Of a stretch of DNA of 28,439 nucleotides, positions 7,677 to 14,412 are shown in pieces (positions within the stretch are counted from its first letter, which is position 1; each line of letters begins with the position of its first letter). The translations under genes were made by a program, and so were the position numbers. The stretch covers positions 1-28,439 of the forward strand of contig JBKJUS010000151.1 in NCBI GenBank assembly GCA_046590575.1, given 5' to 3'. The notes beneath the pieces are model-generated. The model had not been told where the DNA came from, made no database searches, and saw only the letters and a list, made by a program, of their open reading frames with translations. This DNA comes from DATLNF01 sp046590575. GTDB lineage: Bacteria; Actinomycetota; Actinomycetes; BP-191.

Positions 7677-8732
7677 TCAGAAGGGGTTGAGCCACGAACC
7701 CACGCGGCCGAACCCGTCGAGCAGCCGCGAGCGCAGACCGCGCGACGGCTCGCCGTGGGGCAGCGCGTCGATCACACCCTCGAGAGTCTCCTGCTGACAC
7801 TCGGCCACCAGCGTGAAGACCTTCCCGCCACCCGACCACACCACACGTCGCGGGAAGGTGGTCGAGGCGTAGACCGGCGTGCTGCCGACCCGGATCCGCC
7901 GGAAACCGTCGAGCGAGTCGGTGTCGAGGCGGCCACGCTGCTGGAAGAGCGACAGAGTCGACACCCCGTCGGAGTAGGTGAGGTGCAGCATGGACTGGGC
8001 GCCCTTGCCAGTGAGGCGCGCGTCGAAGAGCTCCAGGCCAGGCGGCAGGCCCTTGGGCAGCCGCCATCCCTTGTCGCGCAGCAGGCCGACCGCCTTGTCG
8101 TCGAGCGGCTCGCCGGAGGCGCGAGGGGTATCAGCGGCGGCCTCGCGGTTCATCGTCCGGTCGGTCGTCAGACCGAAGGTCACCCGGATGAAGGCACTGG
8201 CCCGCAGCGTCCGGCCGTCGCCGTCGAGCGACTCACGGCGAAGCACCAGGCCGGTCTCGCGGTCGAGCCAGAAGCGCGCCACCGGCGAGTCGCCAGGCCG
8301 GCGTACGGCGACGATGTCGACCGCGCGGCCGGCGACGGTGTCGCCACCCGTGATTGCCGTCTCGAAGTTGCGGGTGAGCAGTCCGAGTGTCGCCGGGTCA
8401 AAGCCGACGACCTCGGGCGCCCCCGTGCCGCCGGAGCGGAAAACCGCGCCGGCCGGGTTCTGCGGCGTCGGCTCCATCCGCATGACCGAGCCCTCGCCGG
8501 CGACGTGCGAGACCTCGACGATCGCGCTGGTCGAGCCCGACTCGGCCCAGAACGCGACGAACTGCGTGCCCTGATAGTCGAGCTCCTCCGCGGCGGCGGC
8601 GGCGCGCTCGAGCAGCGCGGTGCCGGTGTCATCGCCGATGCGCCCGCTGAGGTCCGGGTAGGCGGCCAGCGCCGGCACGAGCAACGCGACGCTGCACCCC
8701 CCCACCGCGAGCCACAGGGGCGCTCGTCTCAT
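7677..8732 (-). CDS. MucB/RseB-like secreted regulator of the sigma/anti-sigma pair
   Basis: The frame runs back far into the anti-sigma gene, but ATG 8732 is the likely start: it overlaps the anti-sigma stop as ATGA, and the protein then has a good signal peptide (MRRAPLWLAVGGCSVALLVP, cleavage after ALA). It has 351 residues. The first mature half (LLERAAAAAEELDYQGTQFVAFW, later GRAVDIVAVRR, ARFWLDRETGLVLRRES) matches the lipoprotein-carrier-like fold of RseB/MucB and LolA/B. The second half (GWRLPKGLPPGLELFDAR, MLHLTYSDGVSTLSLFQQRG, WSGGGKVFTLVAEC) matches the second RseB domain. In proteobacteria, RseB binds the outer part of the anti-sigma factor and blocks its proteolysis until envelope damage. 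The anti-sigma gene product here has a membrane helix and a 40-residue outer tail, so the same role is plausible. Mycobacterial sigE loci lack this gene. Confidence 0.75.
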   Translation of the reverse strand: MRRAPLWLAVGGCSVALLVPALAAYPDLSGRIGDDTGTALLERAAAAAEELDYQGTQFVAFWAESGSTSAIVEVSHVAGEGSVMRMEPTPQNPAGAVFRSGGTGAPEVVGFDPATLGLLTRNFETAITGGDTVAGRAVDIVAVRRPGDSPVARFWLDRETGLVLRRESLDGDGRTLRASAFIRVTFGLTTDRTMNREAAADTPRASGEPLDDKAVGLLRDKGWRLPKGLPPGLELFDARLTGKGAQSMLHLTYSDGVSTLSLFQQRGRLDTDSLDGFRRIRVGSTPVYASTTFPRRVVWSGGGKVFTLVAECQQETLEGVIDALPHGEPSRGLRSRLLDGFGRVGSWLNPF

Positions 8733-9265
8733 CGGGTCGAGATCAGCACGACGTTGGCGACCTGGTCCTGCAGCGGGAGCTGCGTGGTCGTCGCGGTGTG
8801 CTCGACGACGTAGGTGCTGACCGGGGGCGCGACCTGCCCGGGCGCCTCCCCACCGGCGATGACAGCGACGGCCAGGGCCGCGCCGAGGACGCCGATGCCG
8901 CTGACCGCGCGACGGCGACCGCTGGGCTTGCGCGCGGGGACCGGGCGGGTGCCTCGGCTCGGCCACGGCCGGCTGCCGCGGGGTCGGCTCGGGCGTGCGG
9001 TAGAGGTGCCAGCCCGGCGTACGACGTCGATGCCGTCGCCGGCGTACACCGCGCTGGGAATGGCGAGCAGCCGGGCAGTCAGATCGGCACCGGGGACGGT
9101 GGGCTCGGCCGCCACTGCAGCCAGCTCAGCCTTCACCCGACGCTGACCGTCGACCGCGACGCGGCACTCGACGCAACCTGCCAGGTGGGCCAGTGCGCGG
9201 TCGCGCTCGTCATGGGTGAGCTCGGAGTCGACGAGCGCCGCCGCCCAGTCGTCGAGGTGGGTCAT
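8729..9265 (-). CDS. Zinc-finger anti-sigma factor with one membrane helix
   Basis: The 178-residue protein begins with an anti-sigma (ZAS) domain: His27-x3-Cys31-x2-Cys34 (HLAGCVEC), with His3 or His18 as the possible fourth metal ligand. A basic Pro/Arg-rich linker follows, then a membrane helix (about 121-139) and an outer tail of about 40 residues ending in NVVLISTR. ZAS proteins clamp their ECF sigma factor in the cytoplasm. The ATG overlaps the sigma stop as ATGA, and its own stop overlaps the next ATG as ATGA, so the three proteins are translationally coupled and probably made in set ratios. It occupies the position of rseA in mycobacteria. The membrane helix and the RseB-like neighbour suggest release by regulated proteolysis, which is inference. 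Confidence 0.88.
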   Translation of the reverse strand: MTHLDDWAAALVDSELTHDERDRALAHLAGCVECRVAVDGQRRVKAELAAVAAEPTVPGADLTARLLAIPSAVYAGDGIDVVRRAGTSTARPSRPRGSRPWPSRGTRPVPARKPSGRRRAVSGIGVLGAALAVAVIAGGEAPGQVAPPVSTYVVEHTATTTQLPLQDQVANVVLISTR

Positions 9266-9876
9266 CGGAGATCCTTCGGCTGGTCAGCGGCACCGGGGTC
9301 GGTGCCGGTCGTGCGGGGGGCCTTGTGAGCCAGGGCTTCACGAAGCTGGCTGCGGCCGCGGTGGATGCGGCTGCGGACGGTGCCGAGCTTGATATCCAGG
9401 CTCGCGGCGATCTCCTCGTAGGACAAGCCCTCGATGTCGCAGAGGACCACTGCCGCGCGAAAGTCGGCGGGCAGCGCATCCAGCGCCGCCTGCACCTCGT
9501 GGTCGTAGAGCGCATCGTCGACCTGCTGCTCGGGGCCCTTGTCCTTGCTGACCACGCGCTCGGCGTCGTCCGGGAGCGCCTCGAAGCGGATGCGGGCCTT
9601 GCGGCGTACCTGATCGAGAAAGAGGTTGGTGGTGATCCGGTGGATCCAGCCCTCGAACGTGCCCGGCGTGAAGTCGGCGAGGCTGCGGAAGACTCGGATG
9701 AAGACCTCCTGGGTGAGGTCCTCTGCGTCGTACTTGTTGCCGGTCAGCCGGTAGGCAAGGCGGTACACGCGATCCGAGTGGGTGCGCACGATCTCGTCCC
9801 AGCTCGGAGCGACCCACACGGCACCGTCGGGCCCTGGCTCAGTGCGCGCCGGACCGTCCTCCCGACCAGAATCCAC
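9262..9876 (-). CDS. sigE: ECF sigma factor, SigE type
   Basis: Starting at GTG 9876 gives 204 residues; GGGGAGG lies seven bases upstream, much better placed than anything before the in-frame ATG pair at 9915/9912 or the far upstream ATG 9993. Region 2 spans about residues 25-92 (VYRLAYRLTGN, DAEDLTQEVFIRVF, GWIHRITTNLFLDQVRR) and region 4 about 127-182 (DALPADFRAAVVL, SYEEIAASLDIKLGTVRSRI). It directs RNA polymerase to envelope-stress promoters. Placement next to an O-methyltransferase on one side and anti-sigma, htrA and tatB on the other is that of mycobacterial sigE (Rv1221). A GGAAC-N17-CGTT element upstream suggests it drives its own operon. Use of several starts is known for mycobacterial SigE and could occur here. 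Confidence 0.92.
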   Translation of the reverse strand: MDSGREDGPARTEPGPDGAVWVAPSWDEIVRTHSDRVYRLAYRLTGNKYDAEDLTQEVFIRVFRSLADFTPGTFEGWIHRITTNLFLDQVRRKARIRFEALPDDAERVVSKDKGPEQQVDDALYDHEVQAALDALPADFRAAVVLCDIEGLSYEEIAASLDIKLGTVRSRIHRGRSQLREALAHKAPRTTGTDPGAADQPKDLR

Positions 9877-10107
9877 GCGCACACCTCCCCGGAGCAGGAC
9901 TGCTGCACTCATCATCGCGGCAGGCGTCCTTTCCCGTCTCTCTAGGGTGCGTGGGCGGTAGGTGGGACCAGGAAGGAGCGGCCAGCGGGGCACGGCTGGC
10001 AGGTCGGGCTAGGAATCATGGTGGGCCCGCCGGAGTGCGGAGCGGGTCGGGGTCGCGCCAACCCCGGCGGGCCACTACCGGCAGCGTGAGCCGCTGGCAC
10101 TCGGTCC

Positions 10108-10134
10108 AACGCCGCACACCGGGCTCGGGTTCCC
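10108..10134 (-). promoter_or_regulatory. SigE/SigH-type ECF promoter for the sigE operon
   Basis: On the minus strand GGGAACC (10134-10128) is followed, after 16 bases, by CGTTG beginning at 10111. This equals GGAAC-N17-CGTT, the consensus for actinobacterial SigE/SigH-type promoters. It points at sigE, with an expected start near 10100 and a leader of about 220 bases. The match is by eye; autoregulation is inferred. Confidence 0.65.
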
Positions 10135-10179
10135 GCCCGGATCTTTGTTGCACCACCGATCCCGGTAGGCTGCCGGTCT

Positions 10180-10812
10180 ATGAGCACGCACCGGGGCACT
10201 CGGGAGTACGCCGAGCGCTACGTCGAGGAGGACCCCGCCCTGCTCGCGGCACGGCAGCGCGCGGAAGAGGTCGGCTGCACGCCGGTCGGGCCCGGGGCGG
10301 GGGCCGCGCTGCGGATGCTCGCCGCCGCCGTCGGGGCCCGCAACGTCGTCGAGCTGGGCACGGGCACCGGCGTCTCAGGGATCTGGCTGCTGCGCGGCAT
10401 GCGCACTGACGGGGTGCTGACCTCCGTGGACACCGAGGGGGAGCACCAGCGCCTCGCGCGCCTCGGTTTCGAGGAAGCCGGCTTTTCCTCCACCCGGGTA
10501 CGGCTTATCAACGGCCGGGCGCTCGAGGTGATGCCCCGGCTGTCCGACTCGGCGTACGACGTGGTCTTCGTGGACGCCGCCAAGAGCGAGTACCCGGAGT
10601 ATCTCGACGCGGGTCTGCGCCTGCTGCGCTCGGGCGGGGCGCTCGTCTTCGACAACGCTCTGTGGCACGACCGGGGAGCGGATCCCGCGGTGGGTGACGC
10701 AGAGGGTGAGTCAGTGCGCTCGCTCGGCCGGCTCGTCCTGGAGCACGACGGGCTGGTGCCCGCCCTGCTGCCGGTCGGCGACGGCCTCCTTGTCGCCATC
10801 AAGACCGCGTGA
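10180..10812 (+). CDS. SAM-dependent O-methyltransferase (Rv1220c-like)
   Basis: The 210-residue protein has the class I methyltransferase fold of the O-methyltransferase-3 family: an N-terminal helix region (REYAERYVEEDPALLAARQRAEE), SAM motif NVVELGTGTGVSG (about 55-67), acidic ribose-binding SVDTEGEH, and VVFVDAAKSEYPEYL followed by LVFDNALWHDR. In catechol-type members the aspartates (Asp132, Asp158) and Asn159 bind the metal ion. The substrate is not known; mycobacterial Rv1220c, divergent from sigE in the same way, is also of unclear function. Start ATG 10180 follows a TAGGCT box by eight bases, hinting at a leaderless transcript. The divergent spacer also holds the sigE promoter. Confidence 0.9.
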   Translation: MSTHRGTREYAERYVEEDPALLAARQRAEEVGCTPVGPGAGAALRMLAAAVGARNVVELGTGTGVSGIWLLRGMRTDGVLTSVDTEGEHQRLARLGFEEAGFSSTRVRLINGRALEVMPRLSDSAYDVVFVDAAKSEYPEYLDAGLRLLRSGGALVFDNALWHDRGADPAVGDAEGESVRSLGRLVLEHDGLVPALLPVGDGLLVAIKTA

Positions 10813-10856
10813 CCTCGCCGGTTTCGCTTGGCGCGAGCGCTGGGCAGGATAGGCCC

Positions 10857-11288
10857 ATGACCACTCTCCCCCGCCGCGCCGCCTGTGCCGCGACGGCCGT
10901 TCTCAGCCTGCTCCTGACGAGCGCGTGCACGGACGGCGGCGACGCGACCGGGTCGGGTGCCGCTACGCCGTCCGCGACTTCCTCGCCGCGGCCGACGATC
11001 GCCGCGGCGGTGCCCGACGGGACGGTGGCCGCCCGTTTTGTCGCCAAGGGCACCGATACCGGTGACCAGCTCGTGTCCCGCATCAACGCCCTGCCCGGCG
11101 TCCTCGGGACTGGCTACTTCGCCAGCGAAGCCCGCATCGTCGTACGGCTCAAGCCTGATGTCACCGCGGCGCAGATCGAGGCCTTGATCGCCGCGCTCCG
11201 CGCAGAGAAGTCGCTCGCGGACATCGAGTTCGAAGCGGCGCCGAGCAGCGGGTCTGCGGCTCCGTCGGCCACGCCGACCTCGGCCTAG
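10857..11288 (+). CDS. Small lipoprotein with ferredoxin-like (HMA/FtsX-ECD-like) domain
   Basis: The frame opens at a GTG overlapping the previous stop, but ATG 10857 gives a proper lipoprotein signal (RRAACAATAVLSLLLTSAC, lipobox LTSAC). The 143-residue protein continues with a Ser/Thr/Pro-rich spacer, a domain of about 65 residues (LVSRINALPGVLGTGYFAS, then ARIVVRLKPDVTAAQIEALI and ADIEFE), and an SAPSATPTS tail. The beta-alpha-beta-like pattern with a GV-x-G-x-x-Y strand resembles heavy-metal-associated or FtsX extracellular domains, but no metal-binding CxxC is present. The next gene encodes a related lipoprotein, aligned at (I)AL-x-GV-x-G-x-x-Y, R-I, T, Q/D-x-x-AL, D-I. Both are probably cotranscribed after the methyltransferase. 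Function unknown. Confidence 0.8.
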   Translation: MTTLPRRAACAATAVLSLLLTSACTDGGDATGSGAATPSATSSPRPTIAAAVPDGTVAARFVAKGTDTGDQLVSRINALPGVLGTGYFASEARIVVRLKPDVTAAQIEALIAALRAEKSLADIEFEAAPSSGSAAPSATPTSA

Positions 11289-11315
11289 CCCACCAGCGTC
11301 CGAGAAGAGGAGACC

Positions 11316-11642
11316 ATGAGGGACCACCGCCGTACGACGGCTGCCATTGCGCTCGCGTTGGCGTTGGTGACCGGAGGCTGCACCGCCGGAGAAGATGCGA
11401 CCGGCGCCGGCGCTGTCGGCGCGGACTCCATCGTGCGGATGAAGCCGACGGCGGGCGACCTGCAGGCGCTCGACCTGCGCGAGAAGCTCATCGCCCTCGA
11501 GGGCGTCGACGGCGTCGTCTACAGCCAGCCGGACAAGACGTTGCGCATCGACTTCGCGGACACCGCGAGCGACGATCAGCGCAAGGCGGCTCTCGATGTC
11601 GCGCGCGCCGACGACCAGGTCAAGGACATCACCGAAGGCTGA
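11316..11642 (+). CDS. Small lipoprotein, paralogue of the preceding gene
   Basis: The 108-residue protein has ATG 11316 with AGAGGAG just upstream. The lipoprotein signal (ATTAAIALALALVTGGC-like, lipobox VTGGC) is followed by a spacer and one domain: LREKLIALEGVDGVVYSQ, KTLRIDFADTASDDQRKAAL and a final VKDI. It aligns with the domain of the upstream lipoprotein without gaps of note, but lacks the second Pro/Ser-rich tail. The gene is 27 bases after its paralogue and converges on a membrane-protein gene whose stop is five bases beyond. Such small domains may sense or bind peptides or ions at the outer membrane face. No partner can be named. Confidence 0.78.
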   Translation: MRDHRRTTAAIALALALVTGGCTAGEDATGAGAVGADSIVRMKPTAGDLQALDLREKLIALEGVDGVVYSQPDKTLRIDFADTASDDQRKAALDVARADDQVKDITEG

Positions 11643-11647
11643 GCGCG

Positions 11648-12463
11648 TCAGACGGTGAAGAAGCGGGCCTTGGCGGCGAACTCCGCGCTGAAGGACATGA
11701 TCACAGCGAGATAGAGCATGCCGGTGGCCGCCCGGATCGAACCTTCGTTGACCAGCTTGTGCACGAAGAACGCGAGTAACGCGTTGACCGCCACCAGGCC
11801 GATCGCCAGGTAGAGCGTCAGGCTGGAGACGAGCAGCAGCGGGTTGAGGTCAGCCTCGTTCGCCGTGACCGCTCCCCCACGGCCCAGCGCTGCGCTGACC
11901 ATCGCCAGGCCCACGCTGATCGAGAAGGCCAGCGCCAGCGCCTTCATCGGACGGATGGCGAGCTTGCGGTCCACGAGGTACCAGTGACCCAGCACCATGC
12001 CGTCCCAGGTCGCCCCCAGGAACGCTGCGCCGGTGAGGATGGCCACGATGCCGCCCGCCGTGCGCCCAGCCGAACCGTCGCCGCGCAGTACGGCAATCTC
12101 GACGACCGCCCACACGCCGGCGGGTACGCCGAGGACGCCCACCGCGCGCGCAATCGGGAGCTGCTTGGCGAGCAGCGCAATCGTGAAGAGGACCGAGAGC
12201 ACGCTGAACGCACTGAGCGCTGCCGTCGCGCGGCCGGAGTCGTCGACCTGTCCGAGCGGCGCACTCGCCGCCACCTGACCGAGCAGAGCGCAGATCGCGA
12301 CGGTGAACGCGACGAGGAGGAAGAAGCCGCGCTTGACCACCCCCCACACAGGGGTGACCCACAGCACCGCGAGGCTGCCGAGCGCTATCTCGACCAGGAT
12401 GACGGCGAAGACGCCGCGGGAGCCGTTGAAGGGCGCATCGGACAGGATCTGGGCGAGCGTCAC
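11648..12463 (-). CDS. Polytopic membrane protein of unknown function
   Basis: The 271-residue protein contains about eight hydrophobic helices (for example GVFAVILVEIALGSLAVLWV, GFFLLVAFTVAICALLGQVA, AFSVLSVLFTIALLA, TAGGIVAILTGAAFLGATWD, LALAFSISVGLAMVSAALG, LLLVSSLTLYLAIGLVAVNA, TGMLYLAVIMSFSAEFAA). A conserved-looking segment GMVLGHWYLVDRKL sits between helices; the histidine and tyrosine there could be functional. It starts at GTG 12463 overlapping the aminopeptidase stop as GTGA, so it is translationally coupled to pepA. I do not recognise the family; a link to amino-acid or peptide handling would only be guilt by association. Confidence 0.8.
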   Translation of the reverse strand: MTLAQILSDAPFNGSRGVFAVILVEIALGSLAVLWVTPVWGVVKRGFFLLVAFTVAICALLGQVAASAPLGQVDDSGRATAALSAFSVLSVLFTIALLAKQLPIARAVGVLGVPAGVWAVVEIAVLRGDGSAGRTAGGIVAILTGAAFLGATWDGMVLGHWYLVDRKLAIRPMKALALAFSISVGLAMVSAALGRGGAVTANEADLNPLLLVSSLTLYLAIGLVAVNALLAFFVHKLVNEGSIRAATGMLYLAVIMSFSAEFAAKARFFTV

Positions 12464-14001
12464 GTCGCAGCGGCGCTAGGTGACCGGGCAGGGCCCAGCG
12501 ACTCCAGCCAGCAGAGCAGGGTGCGTACGCCGAAACCGGTGGCGCCCTTGGTCTTCTCATCGTCGTCGGCGTCGGCCCGGGCGGCGCTGGCGATGTCGAG
12601 GTGCGCCCACGGCAGCCCTGCGGTGAACTCCCGAAGGAAGAGGGCCGCAGTGATGGACCCGCCGCCGAATCGGCCGCCGATGTTCTTCATGTCAGCGGTC
12701 GGCGATTCGAGGTCCTCGCGGTAGTCCTCGACAATGGGCATCCGCCAGAGCGGCTCGCCGGACTGGTCGGACGCTCTGAGCAGAGCGTCCGCCAGGCCGT
12801 CATCAGTCGCGAAGAGGCCGGCGGTCTTCTTGCCCAACGCGATGCCGATGGCACCGGTGAGCGTCGCGATGTCGACGACGAAGTCAGGCTTGATCTCACG
12901 AGCCGTGTAGGCAAGCGCATCCGCGAGGACCAAGCGGCCCTCAGCGTCGGTGTTGGGCACCTCGACCGTGCGCCCGCCGTAGTGCCGGATGACGTCGCCT
13001 GGGCGCATCGCCGTACCGCTGGGCATGTTCTCTGCCGCGGCGACCAGACCGGTCAGTCGCACCGGCAGGTCGCGCTCCGCGGCCGCTTGCAACACCGCGA
13101 TGACCGCAGCGCCACCGCTCATGTCGGTCTTCATTGCGGCCATCCCCTCGTTGGGCTTGAGGGACAGGCCGCCGGAGTCGAAGGTGATGCCCTTGCCGAC
13201 GAGCACGACGCGGGGGGCTGTCTTGGCGCCCTTGCTCGGGGTGTGGTCGAGTCGGATGAAGCGCGGCCCGCGGGCAGGACCAGCGCCGGAGCCGACAGCG
13301 AGGATGCCACCGAAGCCGTTGGCGCGCAGCGCCTTCGGGTCAAGGACCTCGACGGCGAGGCCGCTGGCCCGGGCCGCCTTGCTCGCTTGCTTGGCGAGCC
13401 ACTCCGGCGTCTTGTCCAGGCTCGGCGCGTTGGCCAGGTCGCGGGCCAGCGCGGTCGCTGCAGCGTAGGTCTGGGCCCGCGCGAGGGCCTGCTCAACCTT
13501 CTTGACCGGCTTGGCGGTGTGGTGCAGGTCGACGACGGTGAGCCCTTTCGGGGCGTCGCCGTTCTGGGCCGTCTTGGTCGTGTAGGTGTACGCCGCGAGC
13601 AGCACGCCCTCGGCGAAGGCACCGACATGCGCGTCGGACAGGCCGGCGGTGACGCTGGTCGCCAGATGCCCGCCGGCTTTGCCGGCGCGGCGGGCGAGCG
13701 CGGCGCCGGCCCGGCGTACGGCATGCGTGGTGATCTCGGGCTTGCCCAGCCCGACGAGCCAGACCGTCACCGTCGCACCATGCCGGCCGTGAGCGGGCAG
13801 CGGGTGCACCTCGCCGACCTCACCCTTGGCGTTCTCCGCGGTGAGGTGCGCGGCGAGGTCGACACCGAGGTCCGCAGCGAGTGCGCTCGCGTCGGCGCTG
13901 GGCAGCGGACCATCCGGGCCGGCGAGCACGGCGACCGCGATGTGCACGGCCTCGCTGCCGGTCACCCGGGCGTGGACCAGGCGCAGGTTGGGCTGGGACA
14001 C
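12460..14001 (-). CDS. pepA: Leucyl aminopeptidase (M17 family)
   Basis: The 513-residue protein has the normal length and layout of cytosolic M17 aminopeptidases: a variable N-terminal domain (about 1-180) and a C-terminal catalytic domain. Metal and catalytic residues are all visible: Lys270 and Asp275 in GKGITFDSGG, Lys282, Asp293 in MKTDMSGG, and Asp352, Glu354 and Arg356 in the signature NTDAEGRL. It forms hexamers with two metal ions per site and removes N-terminal residues, preferably leucine, from peptides; in some bacteria PepA also binds DNA. Start GTG 14001 is preceded by AAGGAG with six bases of spacing. It lies 48 bases after the DUF3117 gene and overlaps the following membrane-protein gene. 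Confidence 0.97.
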   Translation of the reverse strand: MSQPNLRLVHARVTGSEAVHIAVAVLAGPDGPLPSADASALAADLGVDLAAHLTAENAKGEVGEVHPLPAHGRHGATVTVWLVGLGKPEITTHAVRRAGAALARRAGKAGGHLATSVTAGLSDAHVGAFAEGVLLAAYTYTTKTAQNGDAPKGLTVVDLHHTAKPVKKVEQALARAQTYAAATALARDLANAPSLDKTPEWLAKQASKAARASGLAVEVLDPKALRANGFGGILAVGSGAGPARGPRFIRLDHTPSKGAKTAPRVVLVGKGITFDSGGLSLKPNEGMAAMKTDMSGGAAVIAVLQAAAERDLPVRLTGLVAAAENMPSGTAMRPGDVIRHYGGRTVEVPNTDAEGRLVLADALAYTAREIKPDFVVDIATLTGAIGIALGKKTAGLFATDDGLADALLRASDQSGEPLWRMPIVEDYREDLESPTADMKNIGGRFGGGSITAALFLREFTAGLPWAHLDIASAARADADDDEKTKGATGFGVRTLLCWLESLGPARSPSAAAT

Positions 14002-14049
14002 GCGGGCTCCTTGGCCGAGACGGCTTCTGTGGTGTCGCAGCGGCTGGTG

Positions 14050-14223
14050 CTAGGCCGCCGGGACGACGCTCTTGAGGGCGTCACCGAGCGCCGCAGCTTC
14101 GTCGGGCGAGAGCTCGACGACGAGGCGGCCGCCACCTTCGAGCGGGACGCGCATGACGATGCCGCGGCCCTCCTTGGTGACCTCCAGCGGACCGTCTCCG
14201 GTCCGCGGCTTCATCGCCGCCAT
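14050..14223 (-). CDS. DUF3117 mini-protein
   Basis: The 57-residue protein starts at ATG 14223 with GAGGAG six bases upstream (a longer frame from 14295 lacks support). The sequence MAAMKPRTGDGPLEVTKEGR, then GIVMRVPLEGGGRLVVELSPDEAAALGDAL, matches the small DUF3117 family found throughout Actinomycetota (Rv1211 in M. tuberculosis, close to the sigE locus there too). It is expected to be a cytoplasmic beta-rich protein. Function is unknown. It is probably the first gene of the transcript that continues into pepA and the membrane protein. Confidence 0.92.
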   Translation of the reverse strand: MAAMKPRTGDGPLEVTKEGRGIVMRVPLEGGGRLVVELSPDEAAALGDALKSVVPAA

Positions 14224-14350
14224 GTATGTCTCCTCACGTGAAATGCGTCGTCGTGGACGCGGTCGCCGTACGGCGGGGGCCCGCGTGGAGACCATTCTCT
14301 CGCATCCCGGCCCGTCGGGGGAAATGCGCTGTGAATGCGGGCCGAGACAG

Positions 14351-14386
14351 CCGGACGGCCGGTGGCTTTCGCCACCGGCCGTCCGG
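14351..14386 (-). terminator. Strong hairpin terminator after the 774-residue Ig-like protein gene
   Basis: Perfect 16-bp stem (14351-14366 with 14371-14386) and TTTC loop, 27 bases beyond the stop, no T-run: an actinobacterial I-shaped terminator. Its 26-base core, including loop, is identical to the terminator at 17316-17357. Confidence 0.8.
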
Positions 14387-14412
14387 GTCGAGCAGGTGCT
14401 ACGAGCGCAGTG

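Noticed and set aside
7173..8813. Long plus-strand open frame of 546 codons opposite htrA and the RseB-like gene
   Set aside because: It is the antisense shadow of well-supported genes with clear domains; its translation is Arg/Ala-rich and without motifs.
12601..14241. Long plus-strand open frame opposite pepA
   Set aside because: Antisense shadow of the aminopeptidase, which has all its catalytic residues.
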